A model generated the notes under the pieces. It saw only the letters and a list, made by a program, of their open reading frames with translations, was not told the origin of the DNA and did no database searches. Source: Oscillospiraceae bacterium (GTDB taxonomy: Bacteria > Bacillota_A > Clostridia > Oscillospirales > Oscillospiraceae). From it: DNA of 21,417 bases. The stretch is from the NCBI GenBank assembly GCA_017415945.1, contig JAFQDR010000121.1, positions 1 through 21,417 of the forward strand. Direction: 5' to 3'. Positions within the stretch are counted from its first letter, which is position 1. Each line of letters starts with the position of its first letter. Positions 7,013-14,459 of the stretch are shown in pieces. Both the position numbers and the translations under genes were made by a program.

Positions 7013-8578
7013 ATGGAAACTTACGGCATCGAAAAACTGGGTATCATCAATCCCTCTGCTGTTTACCGCAATCAGTCTCTGGCACAGCTGACCGAGCACG
7101 CACTGCGCCGCGGTGAAGGTCTCCTGAGCAAGACCGGCGCTCTGGTGGTTAAGACCGGCAAGTACACCGGCCGCTCCGCCAACGATAAGTTCATCGTTGA
7201 CTCCGAAGGCGTTCACGACGAAATCGCATGGGGCAAGGTCAACCGTCCCGTTTCTCAGGAAAAGTTTGACGCTCTGTATGAAAAGGTCGTTGCTTATCTG
7301 CAGAACCGCGAAATCTTCATTTTCGACGGCTTCGCAGGTGCTGACCCCAAGTACACCAAGTCCTTCCGCATCGTAAACGAACTGGCAAGCCAGAACCTGT
7401 TCATCACCAACCTGCTGCGCCGTCCCGTGGAAGGCCAGCTGGAAAACTTCGCTCCCGACTACACCATCATCGCTGCTCCCGGCTTCAAGTGCATCCCCGA
7501 ACGTGACGGCACCAACTCCGAAGCAGCCATCATGCTGGACTACGAAAAGCACATCGCCATCATCTGCGGCACTCAGTACGCAGGCGAAATCAAGAAGACC
7601 GTGTTCTCCATCATGAACTACGTTCTGCCCAAGCAGGGTGTATTCCCCATGCACTGCTCCGCCAACATCGGCGCAGAAGGCGACTCCGCAGTCTTCTTCG
7701 GTCTGTCCGGCACCGGCAAGACCACCCTGTCCGCTGACCCCAACCGCAAGCTCATCGGCGACGACGAACACGGCTGGGCTGACGACTCCGTATTCAACTT
7801 CGAAGGCGGCTGCTACGCAAAGTGCATCAACCTGTCCGCTGAATCCGAACCCGAAATCTTCAACGCAATCAAGTTCGGCTCTCTGGTAGAAAACGTCGTA
7901 ATGGACGAAGAAACCCGCGAATTTGACTTTGACGATGATTCTCTGGCAGTCAACTCCCGCGTTGGCTACCCCATCGAATACATCCCCAACGCTGAACTGA
8001 GCGGCATGAGCCCCTCCGTTCCCAAGAACGTTATCTTCCTGACCGCTGACGCATACGGCGTACTGCCTCCCATCTCCAAGCTGGACATGAACCAGGCAAT
8101 GTACTACTTTGTATCCGGTTTCACCTCCAAGCTGGCAGGTACCGAAATCGGCATCAAGGAACCCGTTCCCACCTTCTCCACCTGCTTCGGCGCACCCTTC
8201 CTGCCTCTGGATCCCTCCATTTACGCAGGCATGCTGGCTGACAAGGTTGAAAAGGCAGGCGCAAGCGTATGGCTGATCAACACCGGCTGGAACGGCACCG
8301 GTCAGCGCACCAAGCTGAAGTACACCCGCGCAATGGTCACCGCTGCTCTCAACGGCGAGCTGCTCAAGAGCGAATTTGTCACCGATCCCATCTTCGGCGT
8401 ATCCGTACCCACCACCTGCCCCAACGTTCCCGACGAACTGATGATCCCCATCAACACCTGGGAAGACAAGGCTAAGTACGAAGAAACCGCTAAGAAGCTG
8501 GCTGCATCCTTCAACGACAACTTCAAGCAGTACACCAAGATGAGCCCCGAAGTCATCGCTGCAGGCCCCAAGGCCTAA
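7013..8578 (+). CDS. pckA: Phosphoenolpyruvate carboxykinase (ATP)
   Basis: A 521-residue ATP-type PEP carboxykinase interconverting oxaloacetate + ATP and PEP + CO2 + ADP. It shows the substrate loop GRSANDKF (53-60), the PEPCK-specific segment with HCSANIG near 214-220, the P-loop GLSGTGKTTLS (230-240) with Lys236, and the metal-binding LIGDDEHGW (248-256). Length is close to the 530-540 of the family. AGGAGG lies 7-8 bases before the ATG. Codon choice is strongly biased (nearly all GAA, CTG, AAC, AAG), like oadA behind it and unlike asnA before it, which suggests very high expression. It precedes the oxaloacetate decarboxylase genes. In anaerobes of this kind the enzyme often runs towards oxaloacetate and yields ATP; that direction is inferred from context. 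Confidence 0.98.
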   Translation: METYGIEKLGIINPSAVYRNQSLAQLTEHALRRGEGLLSKTGALVVKTGKYTGRSANDKFIVDSEGVHDEIAWGKVNRPVSQEKFDALYEKVVAYLQNREIFIFDGFAGADPKYTKSFRIVNELASQNLFITNLLRRPVEGQLENFAPDYTIIAAPGFKCIPERDGTNSEAAIMLDYEKHIAIICGTQYAGEIKKTVFSIMNYVLPKQGVFPMHCSANIGAEGDSAVFFGLSGTGKTTLSADPNRKLIGDDEHGWADDSVFNFEGGCYAKCINLSAESEPEIFNAIKFGSLVENVVMDEETREFDFDDDSLAVNSRVGYPIEYIPNAELSGMSPSVPKNVIFLTADAYGVLPPISKLDMNQAMYYFVSGFTSKLAGTEIGIKEPVPTFSTCFGAPFLPLDPSIYAGMLADKVEKAGASVWLINTGWNGTGQRTKLKYTRAMVTAALNGELLKSEFVTDPIFGVSVPTTCPNVPDELMIPINTWEDKAKYEETAKKLAASFNDNFKQYTKMSPEVIAAGPKA

Positions 8579-8618
8579 GGGCAAGTGAAAAGATAAGAGT
8601 GAAGGGCGAAAAGAAGCT

Positions 8619-8645
8619 GTCAAATTCCATTCGCTGAATTGAATT
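8619..8645. repeat. Inverted repeat downstream of pckA
   Basis: CAAATTC (8619-8625) and GAATTTG (8639-8645 approximately) form a 7-bp stem around a loop that holds a second AATTC/GAATT pairing option. No T run follows. Role unknown. Confidence 0.35.
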
Positions 8646-8699
8646 TGGTATCTGAACGAAAGCTTAACGGCTCTTAACCTCAAATATCGTATAAACAGA

Positions 8700-8725
8700 C
8701 CGCAGGGGGCCCGATCCCCCTGCGG
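8700..8725. promoter_or_regulatory. Strong hairpin between pckA and oadA
   Basis: A perfect 10-bp GC-rich stem (CCGCAGGGGG with CCCCCTGCGG) with the loop CCCGAT, followed by CATAAGAC rather than a T run. It sits 50 bases before the oadA start. Without the T run it is unlikely to be an efficient intrinsic terminator. An RNA-stabilising or processing element setting different pckA and oad mRNA levels is possible. Confidence 0.5.
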
Positions 8726-8775
8726 CATAAGACTATTATAAAGCATCCAACATCCTACTATCGGAGGAATTTAAT

Positions 8776-10158
8776 ATGCATAAAATTCAGTTCACCGAGA
8801 CTGTTCTCCGTGACGCGAACCAGTCTCTGATCGCTACCAGAATGCCCATGTCCCAGATGAAGCCCATCCTGTCCACCATGGACAAGGCAGGCTACTACTC
8901 TGTGGAATGCTGGGGCGGCGCAACCTTCGACTCCTGCCTGCGTTATCTGGGCGAGGATCCCTGGGAACGTCTGCGCATCATCCGCAAGGAAATGCCCAAC
9001 ACCAAGCTGCAGATGCTGCTGCGCGGCCAGAACCTGCTGGGCTACAAGCACTACCCCGATGACGTTGTCATTAAGTTCATCGAACGCTCCGTGGCAAACG
9101 GCATCGACATCATCCGTATTTTCGACGCACTGAACGACCTGCGCAACCTGAAGCTGGCCATCGAAACCACCGTGAAGAACGGTGCTCTGGCTTCCGGTGC
9201 TATCTCCTACACCACCTCTCCCGTGCACACTCTGGAAAACTATGTAAAGCTGTGCAAGGAAATGGCTGCAATGGGCTGCGGCACCATCTGCATCAAGGAT
9301 ATGGCAGGCGTTATCACTCCTCAGGAAACCCACGATCTGGTCAGCGCCATTAAGGACGCTCTGCCCGAAATGCCTCTGGTTCTGCACACCCACTCCACCA
9401 CCGGCATGGCATTCATGTCCATCCTGAAGGGCGTGGAAGCAGGCTGCGACGTCATCGATACCGCTTCCTCCTGCTTCTCCGGCGGCACCAGCCAGCCCGC
9501 AACCGAGACTCTGTACGACGCACTGACCCAGATGGGCTTCGAGGTTCCTCTGGACCGCATCGTACTGAAGGAAGTCAACGACTACTTCAAGCCCTACCGT
9601 GACGAATGTCTGGCAAGCGGTCTGCTGAAGCCCAAGGCTATGGCAACCGATACCGATGCTCTGACCTACAAGGTTCCCGGCGGTATGCTCTCCAATCTCA
9701 TGAGCCAGCTGGAAGCCATGAACGCATTCGACCGTCTGGAAGAAGTTTTGGAAGAAGTTCCCGCCGTTCGCAAGGACATGGGCTATCCTCCTCTGGTCAC
9801 TCCCATGAGCCAGATCGTCGGCGTACAGGCCACCAACAACGTTCTGGCAGGGGAACGCTACAAGAACGTAACCAAGGAAGCCATCGCATATATGCGCGGT
9901 GAATACGGTCAGGCTCCCGGCGAGATCAATGCTGACCTGCAGAAGAAGATTCTGGGCGACGAACAGCCTCTGACCGTCCGCTACGCAGATACTCTGGAGC
10001 CCGCCTTCGAAAAGACCAAGGCCGAGCTGAGCGATATTGCCAAGGACGATGACGATGTCCTGAGCTACATCGCATTCCCCCAGGTTGCCGAACGCTTCTT
10101 CGAAGAACGCAAGGCAAAGGAAGAACGCAAGGTCAAGTTCTCCATCGAAGCTATGTAA
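8776..10158 (+). CDS. oadA: Oxaloacetate decarboxylase alpha subunit (carboxyltransferase, no biotin domain)
   Basis: A 460-residue carboxyltransferase of the pyruvate-carboxylase/OadA family. It moves the carboxyl group of oxaloacetate to biotin, releasing pyruvate. The TIM-barrel part shows ETVLRDANQSLIATRM (8-23, Asp13), the carbamylatable/catalytic lysine in IKDMAG (Lys174) and the metal-binding LHTHSTTG (His204, His206), in the order and spacing of the Klebsiella enzyme. The C-terminal conserved domain is present (DMGYPPLVTPMSQIVGVQAT), but the protein stops where Klebsiella OadA continues into a biotin domain; that domain is a separate gene downstream. GGAGG lies 8 bases before the start. 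Followed after 12 bases by oadG. Its position next to OadG- and OadB-like genes argues against a cytosolic pyruvate carboxylase B subunit. Confidence 0.95.
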   Translation: MHKIQFTETVLRDANQSLIATRMPMSQMKPILSTMDKAGYYSVECWGGATFDSCLRYLGEDPWERLRIIRKEMPNTKLQMLLRGQNLLGYKHYPDDVVIKFIERSVANGIDIIRIFDALNDLRNLKLAIETTVKNGALASGAISYTTSPVHTLENYVKLCKEMAAMGCGTICIKDMAGVITPQETHDLVSAIKDALPEMPLVLHTHSTTGMAFMSILKGVEAGCDVIDTASSCFSGGTSQPATETLYDALTQMGFEVPLDRIVLKEVNDYFKPYRDECLASGLLKPKAMATDTDALTYKVPGGMLSNLMSQLEAMNAFDRLEEVLEEVPAVRKDMGYPPLVTPMSQIVGVQATNNVLAGERYKNVTKEAIAYMRGEYGQAPGEINADLQKKILGDEQPLTVRYADTLEPAFEKTKAELSDIAKDDDDVLSYIAFPQVAERFFEERKAKEERKVKFSIEAM

Positions 10159-10170
10159 GGAGGAAGATCT

Positions 10171-10524
10171 ATGAACTTCACCCTTTTCCAGTCCAACGTA
10201 TCCCTGATTGAAGCTCTGGGTTACTCCGTTCTGGGTATGTCCATCGTTTTTGCGGTTCTGATTATGCTGATCGGCGTCATCAAGATCATGGAAACAGCCA
10301 TGAACCGCAACAAGCAGGAAGAAGCCGCACCCGCAGCCGCTCCTGCAGCACCCATGCCCGCATCCGTCACCGCCAAGCCCGCCCCCGGTACTGCCGGTGA
10401 GCTGAAGCTGTACAACGTAGAAGAACGTGATGCAGCGATGGTCATGGCAATCGTCGCCGACAAGCTCGGCAAGCCGCTCAACGAGCTGCGCTTCATTTCC
10501 ATTAGGGAGGTTACCGAATCATGA
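10171..10524 (+). CDS. oadG: OadG-family gamma subunit of the Na+-pumping decarboxylase
   Basis: A 117-residue small subunit: an N-terminal membrane helix (about residues 15-40), a short basic turn, an Ala/Pro-rich flexible linker (about 50-75) and a conserved C-terminal segment ([18 protein letters not shown], then [10 protein letters not shown]) typical of clostridial OadG-like proteins. The subunit anchors the carboxyltransferase to the membrane beta subunit and helps assembly. AAGGAGGAAG overlaps the oadA stop, and its own stop overlaps the biotin-carrier start in ATGA, so translation is coupled on both sides. Confidence 0.88.
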   Translation: MNFTLFQSNVSLIEALGYSVLGMSIVFAVLIMLIGVIKIMETAMNRNKQEEAAPAAAPAAPMPASVTAKPAPGTAGELKLYNVEERDAAMVMAIVADKLGKPLNELRFISIREVTES

Positions 10525-10919
10525 AATATAAAGTTACTCTCAACGGCAGAGTCTACGAAGTAGAGGTCGAAGAAGATACCGCCATGCTGGTGGACGAATA
10601 CGAAGCATACGTCCCCGCTCCCGCACCTGCACCCGTAGCCGCCGCTCCCGTGGCTGCACCTGTTGCACCTGTTCTGTCCGCCAATATCGCCGCTGCTGCC
10701 GCATCCGGTGATGCAGTCCCCTCTCCCCTGCCCGGCACCATTCTGAAGGTCAACGTATCCGTTGGTCAGGCCGTCAAGGAAGGCGACGTTCTGGTTGTCA
10801 TCGAAGCAATGAAGATGGAAAACGATGTTGTTGCTCCCAGAGCAGGCACCATCACTCAGGTTTCCGTGCCCAAGGGCGCAACCGTTAACACCGGTGACAC
10901 TCTGGTCGTTCTCAGCTGA
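10521..10919 (+). CDS. Biotin carboxyl carrier subunit of the decarboxylase
   Basis: A 132-residue biotinyl protein that carries carboxyl groups from OadA to the membrane subunit. Residues 1-30 form a short N-terminal segment ([18 protein letters not shown]). Residues 31-62 are an Ala/Pro-rich swinging linker. Residues 66-132 form the lipoyl/biotinyl domain, with the biotinylated Lys98 in the classical EAMKMEN. It begins 4 bases inside oadG. It corresponds to the C-terminal domain of fused OadA proteins; similar free carriers occur in methylmalonyl-CoA and glutaconyl-CoA decarboxylases, but the alpha subunit here is of the OadA type. A biotin ligase must be encoded elsewhere. Confidence 0.95.
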   Translation: MKYKVTLNGRVYEVEVEEDTAMLVDEYEAYVPAPAPAPVAAAPVAAPVAPVLSANIAAAAASGDAVPSPLPGTILKVNVSVGQAVKEGDVLVVIEAMKMENDVVAPRAGTITQVSVPKGATVNTGDTLVVLS

Positions 10920-10930
10920 GAGGTGCCGGT

Positions 10931-12109
10931 ATGTCTGTAATTCTTGATGTAATCCAAACCATTTGGCTGGAATCCGGCTTCGCCACGATGGATTGGCGCA
11001 GTCTGGTTATGATCGGCATTTCTCTGGTACTGCTGTACTTCGGTATCGTCAGGCAGTTTGAGCCCCTGCTGCTGGTTGGCATCGCTTTCGGCGCACTGCT
11101 CACCAACCTGCCCGGTGCAAATCTGTATCATCCCGAGCTGTGGGATGCCTTCATTGCAGGTGAGATCGGCTATGGCACCATCATGCACGATGGCGGTCTG
11201 CTGGACATCCTGTATATCGGTGTCAAATCCGGCTTGTATCCCTCTTTGATTTTCATGGGGGTTGGCGCAATGACCGACTTCGGTCCTCTGATCGCAAATC
11301 CCAAGTCCCTGCTGCTGGGCTCCGCCGCACAGCTGGGCGTTTACTGCGCATTCATTCTGGCAATCTTTTTGGGCTTCACAGGCAATCAGGCCGCTGCCAT
11401 CGGCATCATCGGCGGTGCTGACGGCCCCACTGCTATTTACCTGTGCTCCAAGCTGGCTCCCGAGCTGCTGGGCGCGATCGCGATCGCGGCATATTCCTAC
11501 ATGGCACTGATCCCTCTGATCCAGCCCCCCATCATGCGTGCGCTGACCACTGAGGAAGAACGCAAGATCAAGATGGAACAGCTGCGTCCCGTTTCCAAGA
11601 CCGAAAAGATCGTGTTCCCCATTGTGGTATCCGCATTCATCATTCTGCTGTTGCCCTCCACCGCACCCCTGATCGGCTGCCTGATGCTGGGCAACCTGTG
11701 GCGTGAGACCGGCTGTACCGACCGTCTGTCCGACACCGCTCAGAACGCACTGATGAACATTGTCACCATCTTCCTGGGCATCTCCGTTGGTGCTACCACC
11801 GTCGGCGAACGCTTCCTGACTGTGGAAACCGGTCTGGTTATCCTTCTGGGTCTGACCGCATTCTGCTTCTCCACCGTTGGCGGTCTGTTGCTGGGCAAGC
11901 TGCTGTGCAAGATTACCGGCGGCAAGATCAATCCTCTGATTGGTTCCGCAGGCGTATCCGCAGTTCCCATGGCTGCTCGTGTATCCCAGATGGAAGGCCA
12001 GAAGGCAAATCCCTCCAACTTCCTGCTGATGCACGCAATGGGCCCCAACGTGGCCGGCGTTATCGGCTCCGCAGTTGCAGCAGGCTTCCTGCTGGCACTG
12101 TTCGGCTAA
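10931..12109 (+). CDS. oadB: Na+-translocating decarboxylase beta subunit
   Basis: A 392-residue polytopic membrane protein that decarboxylates carboxybiotin and couples it to Na+ export. The hallmark [10 protein letters not shown] is at residues 161-170 and contains the essential aspartate (Asp164, equivalent to Asp203 of Klebsiella OadB). A second conserved block, [16 protein letters not shown], lies near 337-352, and [20 protein letters not shown] near the end, both with the serine and asparagine residues implicated in Na+ handling. Many hydrophobic helices run throughout. AGAGGTG precedes the start, 11 bases after the carrier gene. It is the last gene of the operon, followed after 11 bases by a strong terminator. 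Confidence 0.96.
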   Translation: MSVILDVIQTIWLESGFATMDWRSLVMIGISLVLLYFGIVRQFEPLLLVGIAFGALLTNLPGANLYHPELWDAFIAGEIGYGTIMHDGGLLDILYIGVKSGLYPSLIFMGVGAMTDFGPLIANPKSLLLGSAAQLGVYCAFILAIFLGFTGNQAAAIGIIGGADGPTAIYLCSKLAPELLGAIAIAAYSYMALIPLIQPPIMRALTTEEERKIKMEQLRPVSKTEKIVFPIVVSAFIILLLPSTAPLIGCLMLGNLWRETGCTDRLSDTAQNALMNIVTIFLGISVGATTVGERFLTVETGLVILLGLTAFCFSTVGGLLLGKLLCKITGGKINPLIGSAGVSAVPMAARVSQMEGQKANPSNFLLMHAMGPNVAGVIGSAVAAGFLLALFG

Positions 12110-12120
12110 TCAAAAACACT

Positions 12121-12154
12121 TCAACCGAGAACCAATGGTTCTCGGTTGATTTTT
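12121..12154 (+). terminator. Terminator of the oxaloacetate decarboxylase operon
   Basis: A perfect 13-bp stem (TCAACCGAGAACC with GGTTCTCGGTTGA) and loop AAT are followed by five T residues, 11 bases after the oadB stop. Confidence 0.95.
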
Positions 12155-12532
12155 GTGCACCGCATACCTTCTATTCATTTGATTTCGAGGCGTGGCTTCC
12201 CCTTTTAGGGGGAGCTGGATCGTTTTATGTTCGCTTGGAGGCAGTAACGATACTCTAAAATGCAAGTGCGAACATAAAAACGAGACTGAGGAGGTAAGCA
12301 GTAATACCTTCGAAATATGCAGCACTTAGGCGAATCCGTTTTATGTTCATATTGTGCGCTTCGCGGATTTGATTCGACCTCTTCCACCGCAAGCGGTCCC
12401 CCTTCCCCTATCCAGGGGAAGGTACTCCCTCAAACGGTGCAGCTTAACCGAATAATATCGTCGCCGTTATCCCAATGTACCTCCCCTTGTCTTTTCTCTC
12501 CAAATCATATAGAATATAAATTTGGAGGCACT
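12155..12532. repeat. Repeat-rich spacer, possibly a degenerate mobile or MITE-like element
   Basis: About 380 bases without a credible gene. A perfect 12-base inverted repeat TTTTATGTTCGC (12223-12234) and GCGAACATAAAA (12268-12279) encloses 33 bases. CGTTTTATGTTC recurs in direct orientation at 12221-12232 and 12337-12348. To the right are the hairpins ACCGC-AA-GCGGT (12386-12397) and CCTTCCCC with GGGGAAGG (12401-12422). The left edge has CCCCTTTTAGGGGG (about 12200-12213). Such C-rich/G-rich hairpins recur at 14775-14904. The last 45 bases hold the promoter of the next gene. Confidence 0.45.
12487..12515 (+). promoter_or_regulatory. Promoter of the HTH-rlmA operon
   Basis: TTGTCT (12487-12492), 17 bases and TAGAAT (12510-12515) precede a GGAGG and the start codons of the small HTH gene. 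Confidence 0.55.
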
Positions 12533-12550
12533 ATGAGGAGGCGAATAACA

Positions 12551-12760
12551 ATGATTAAAACCAATCTTCAAAAAGAAGTAAAGAAGCTCTGTATCGACGA
12601 GAACACTACCTTAACCGAGCTGGCTAATCAAATAGGCACTACCAAACAGTATGTGAGTCGATTACTTGTAAACAACAATTTGGTAAATAAGATGTTTGTT
12701 CGTCTGGTCGAAGAGTTGGGTTACGATATTGAAATACAATTCATTAAGAGAGGAGAATAA
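12551..12760 (+). CDS. Small Xre/Cro-like helix-turn-helix protein
   Basis: A 69-residue protein that is almost only a helix-turn-helix domain. The two key helices are in TLTELANQIGTTKQYVSRLL (about residues 20-39), and it ends in a short strand-like stretch (GYDIEIQFIKR). It should bind DNA as a dimer. I chose the ATG at 12551, preceded by AGGAGG (12536-12541, 9-base spacing); an in-frame ATG at 12533 with GGAGG only 4 bases before it would add six residues (MRRRIT). Its stop is 2 bases before the rlmA start, so the two are cotranscribed, and it may regulate this operon. Similar short HTH proteins occur widely in Firmicutes, often uncharacterised, so the target is unknown. Confidence 0.75.
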   Translation: MIKTNLQKEVKKLCIDENTTLTELANQIGTTKQYVSRLLVNNNLVNKMFVRLVEELGYDIEIQFIKRGE

Positions 12761-12762
12761 CC

Positions 12763-13572
12763 ATGGTTTCATTCTTCATCTGTCCCGTGTGCGGCTGTGC
12801 CCTCAATGGTGACAAAACCTTCAAATGTGAACACAACCACTCTTTTGACAAAAACAGGCACGGTTATCTGAACCTGCTTTTATCCAACGCTTCTGCCTCC
12901 AAGCGGCACGGGGACGACCGTCTCATGGTGCTGGCCCGCAGCGAGTTTCTGGAAAAGGGCCATTATGCCCCCGTCCGTGAAGCTCTGACCGAAGCCCTTC
13001 GCAAGCAGGCTTGTGAGAATATGCGCATTCTGGACGCAGGCTGCGGGGAAGGCTGGTACACCGCATACTTTGCACAGCAGCTGAAAGACTACACTCCCGT
13101 CGTTGCGGGCGTGGACATTTCCAAGGACGCCCTGCGGCAAGCCGCTAAGCGTGGGCTGCCCCAACTGGCGGTGGCAAGCACCGCAAAGCTCCCCGTAGCA
13201 TCGGAAAGCTGTGACGCAGTACTGAACATCTTCTCCCCTCCCGAGCTGAAGGAATTTCATCGGGTGCTGAAGGAGGACGGTATGCTGATTCGCGCCCTGC
13301 CCATGGAAAATCACCTGCTGGGACTGAAGCAGGCAGTATATGACACCGCCCTGCTGAATCCCGTTCCCGTCACGGACATTGAAGGCTACCGTCTGTTGGA
13401 AGCAGTGCCCGTTCAATATGAGATCACCGTACATGGGGAAGACATCTGGAACCTGTTTACCATGACTCCCTACTATTATAAAACAGGGAAAGCCGATCAG
13501 GAGAAGCTGAAGGCACTGGACACCCTCACCACACAGGTAGAGATTCTGGTACTGACCTACGCAGCCGAATAA
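12763..13572 (+). CDS. rlmA: 23S rRNA (guanine-N1)-methyltransferase, RlmA family
   Basis: A 269-residue SAM-dependent methyltransferase of the RlmA family, which modifies G745 (RlmA-I) or G748 (RlmA-II/TlrB) in helix 35 of 23S rRNA. The N-terminal zinc finger is visible as Cys7, Cys10, Cys22 and His26, followed by the family signature HGYLNLLL (33-40) and DDRLMVLARSEFLEKGHY (51-68). SAM motif I is ILDAGCGEGWYT (89-100), and NIFSPPELKEFHRVL is the catalytic-pocket motif. AGGAGA lies 6-7 bases before the start, and the gene begins 2 bases after the HTH gene. RlmA-II methylation contributes to tylosin-type macrolide resistance in some Gram-positives; which guanine is modified here cannot be told from the sequence alone. 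Confidence 0.93.
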   Translation: MVSFFICPVCGCALNGDKTFKCEHNHSFDKNRHGYLNLLLSNASASKRHGDDRLMVLARSEFLEKGHYAPVREALTEALRKQACENMRILDAGCGEGWYTAYFAQQLKDYTPVVAGVDISKDALRQAAKRGLPQLAVASTAKLPVASESCDAVLNIFSPPELKEFHRVLKEDGMLIRALPMENHLLGLKQAVYDTALLNPVPVTDIEGYRLLEAVPVQYEITVHGEDIWNLFTMTPYYYKTGKADQEKLKALDTLTTQVEILVLTYAAE

Positions 13573-13589
13573 TCGCCCCTTTGACACAC

Positions 13590-13623
13590 AAAAAAGGACT
13601 GCCTTTTGAGGCAGTCCTTTTTT
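13590..13623. terminator. Bidirectional terminator between rlmA and the yhhQ-like gene
   Basis: An A-run, GGACTGCC, loop TTTTGA, GGCAGTCC and a T-run (13590-13623) give an 8-bp GC stem extended by six A-T pairs. It works on both strands and overlaps the stop codon of the convergent minus-strand gene. Confidence 0.95.
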
Positions 13624-14326
13624 ATTGGGGCACGAGACCCTTTTCTTTCATACGCCGTGCCAGATACACAAAAGGCGTATCCATGAGGCTTGTAAATACA
13701 TAAATGAGATAGCTGGACAGGATGATGCTCAGCAGGGTGCGCCCATCATATGTCCCTACGAAAGCGATCAAATTGAACAGCACCGCATTCATCAGCTGAG
13801 AGATCAGCGTAGACCCGTTGTTGCGCAGCCACAGGAAACGGCGGCCGTCCCCGCTCTTGCGGGCAGTCAGCTCCCACCACTTATGATACAGCCACACATC
13901 GAACTTCTGGCTGATGGCGTACACGCTGAGGCTGGCAAACAGCATACGGGGGGTATTGGAAAACAGGCTGCGGAAGCTCGGCATAGCCCAGTCATTGGCG
14001 GCGGGGGTATACAGCAGCCAGCTTTGGGAGATGACCAAAAAGAACAGGGATGCGAAAATACCAAGGTTCACCGCCTTGTTTGCCTGCTGCTTCCCCTCGT
14101 TTTCCGAGAGGATGTCCGTAATCAGGAATGTGACCCCGAACAGCACATTGCCCAGAGTCTGCTCCAGCCCAAAGGCATCCACAACGATCATCACTTCAAT
14201 ATTGGCCACCACTGTGGCAAGGGCACTGACCCCGTACAGCCCCACAGTACCGAACATTCGGTAGGCCAGCAGGGCGCCCCCGTAAATCACGAGGAAGCTC
14301 AACAGCAGCAAGATTTCGTTTGGCAT
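13622..14326 (-). CDS. Queuosine-precursor transporter, YhhQ/DUF165 family
   Basis: A 234-residue integral membrane protein with about six to seven hydrophobic helices. It matches the vitamin-uptake-like YhhQ family, which imports queuosine precursors (preQ0/preQ1 or queuine) for tRNA modification. Family-like features are the FLITDILSENEGKQQANKAV stretch (about residues 67-86), the SFRSLFSNTPRMLFASL segment and the later YHKWWELT region followed by LWLRNNGSTLISQLMNAVLF. The ATG at 14326 has AGGAGA 8 bases before it; the open frame continues 96 codons upstream, but that part overlaps the leader hairpins and is not protein-like. The preQ1-I-like aptamer and terminator immediately upstream agree with this function. 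Confidence 0.9.
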   Translation of the reverse strand: MPNEILLLLSFLVIYGGALLAYRMFGTVGLYGVSALATVVANIEVMIVVDAFGLEQTLGNVLFGVTFLITDILSENEGKQQANKAVNLGIFASLFFLVISQSWLLYTPAANDWAMPSFRSLFSNTPRMLFASLSVYAISQKFDVWLYHKWWELTARKSGDGRRFLWLRNNGSTLISQLMNAVLFNLIAFVGTYDGRTLLSIILSSYLIYVFTSLMDTPFVYLARRMKEKGLVPQ

Positions 14327-14351
14327 AGTAATCTCCTTTTTCGGAGGCAAT

Positions 14352-14375
14352 AAAAAAGCACGCTCCACGGCGCGC
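14352..14375 (-). terminator. Leader terminator (riboswitch expression platform)
   Basis: On the minus strand GCGCGC, loop CGTGGA and GCGTGC (one G-U pair) are followed at once by six T residues, only 25 bases before the transporter start codon. It lies within the leader, so it is an attenuator. The bases CCGUGG that start inside its 5' arm and fill its loop can instead pair with CUACGG in the aptamer tail (14418-14413), giving an antiterminator. Confidence 0.65.
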
Positions 14376-14412
14376 AGAGGATATGAGCACAATATGCCCG
14401 TATCCGTATTGC

Positions 14413-14452
14413 CCGTAGTTTTGTTTATAGACAGGATGGTTTCGAACTGTCT
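14413..14452 (-). promoter_or_regulatory. Candidate preQ1-I riboswitch aptamer
   Basis: On the minus strand: 6-bp P1 (AGACAG at 14452-14447 with CUGUCU at 14434-14429), 12-base loop UUCGAAACCAUC, then the A-rich tail AUAAACAAAACUACGG. The Bacillus subtilis preQ1-I aptamer has the same plan, with a 12-base loop starting UUC and ending in C and a tail close to AUAAAAAACUAAGG. The ligand-contacting positions (first U after P1, last C of the loop, A just before the tail CUA) are all kept. The pseudoknot P2 is the weak point: UCG in the loop can pair with CGG of the tail, but the usual UAG-CUA pairing is absent. Gene context (queuosine-precursor transporter) and the downstream terminator strongly support it. 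Confidence 0.6.
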
Positions 14453-14459
14453 CCTCGTC

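Noticed and set aside
6905..8746. 613-codon open frame opposite pckA
   Set aside because: It is fully antisense to pckA, which has every PEPCK motif; the translated sequence has no recognisable domain.
10856..12034. 392-codon open frame opposite oadB
   Set aside because: Gln/Gly/His-rich antisense translation of membrane-protein codons; no start signals.
12317..12532. 72-codon N-terminal extension of the small HTH protein
   Set aside because: It precedes the promoter and two good ribosome sites and covers repeat sequence; homologous small HTH proteins start near the chosen ATG.
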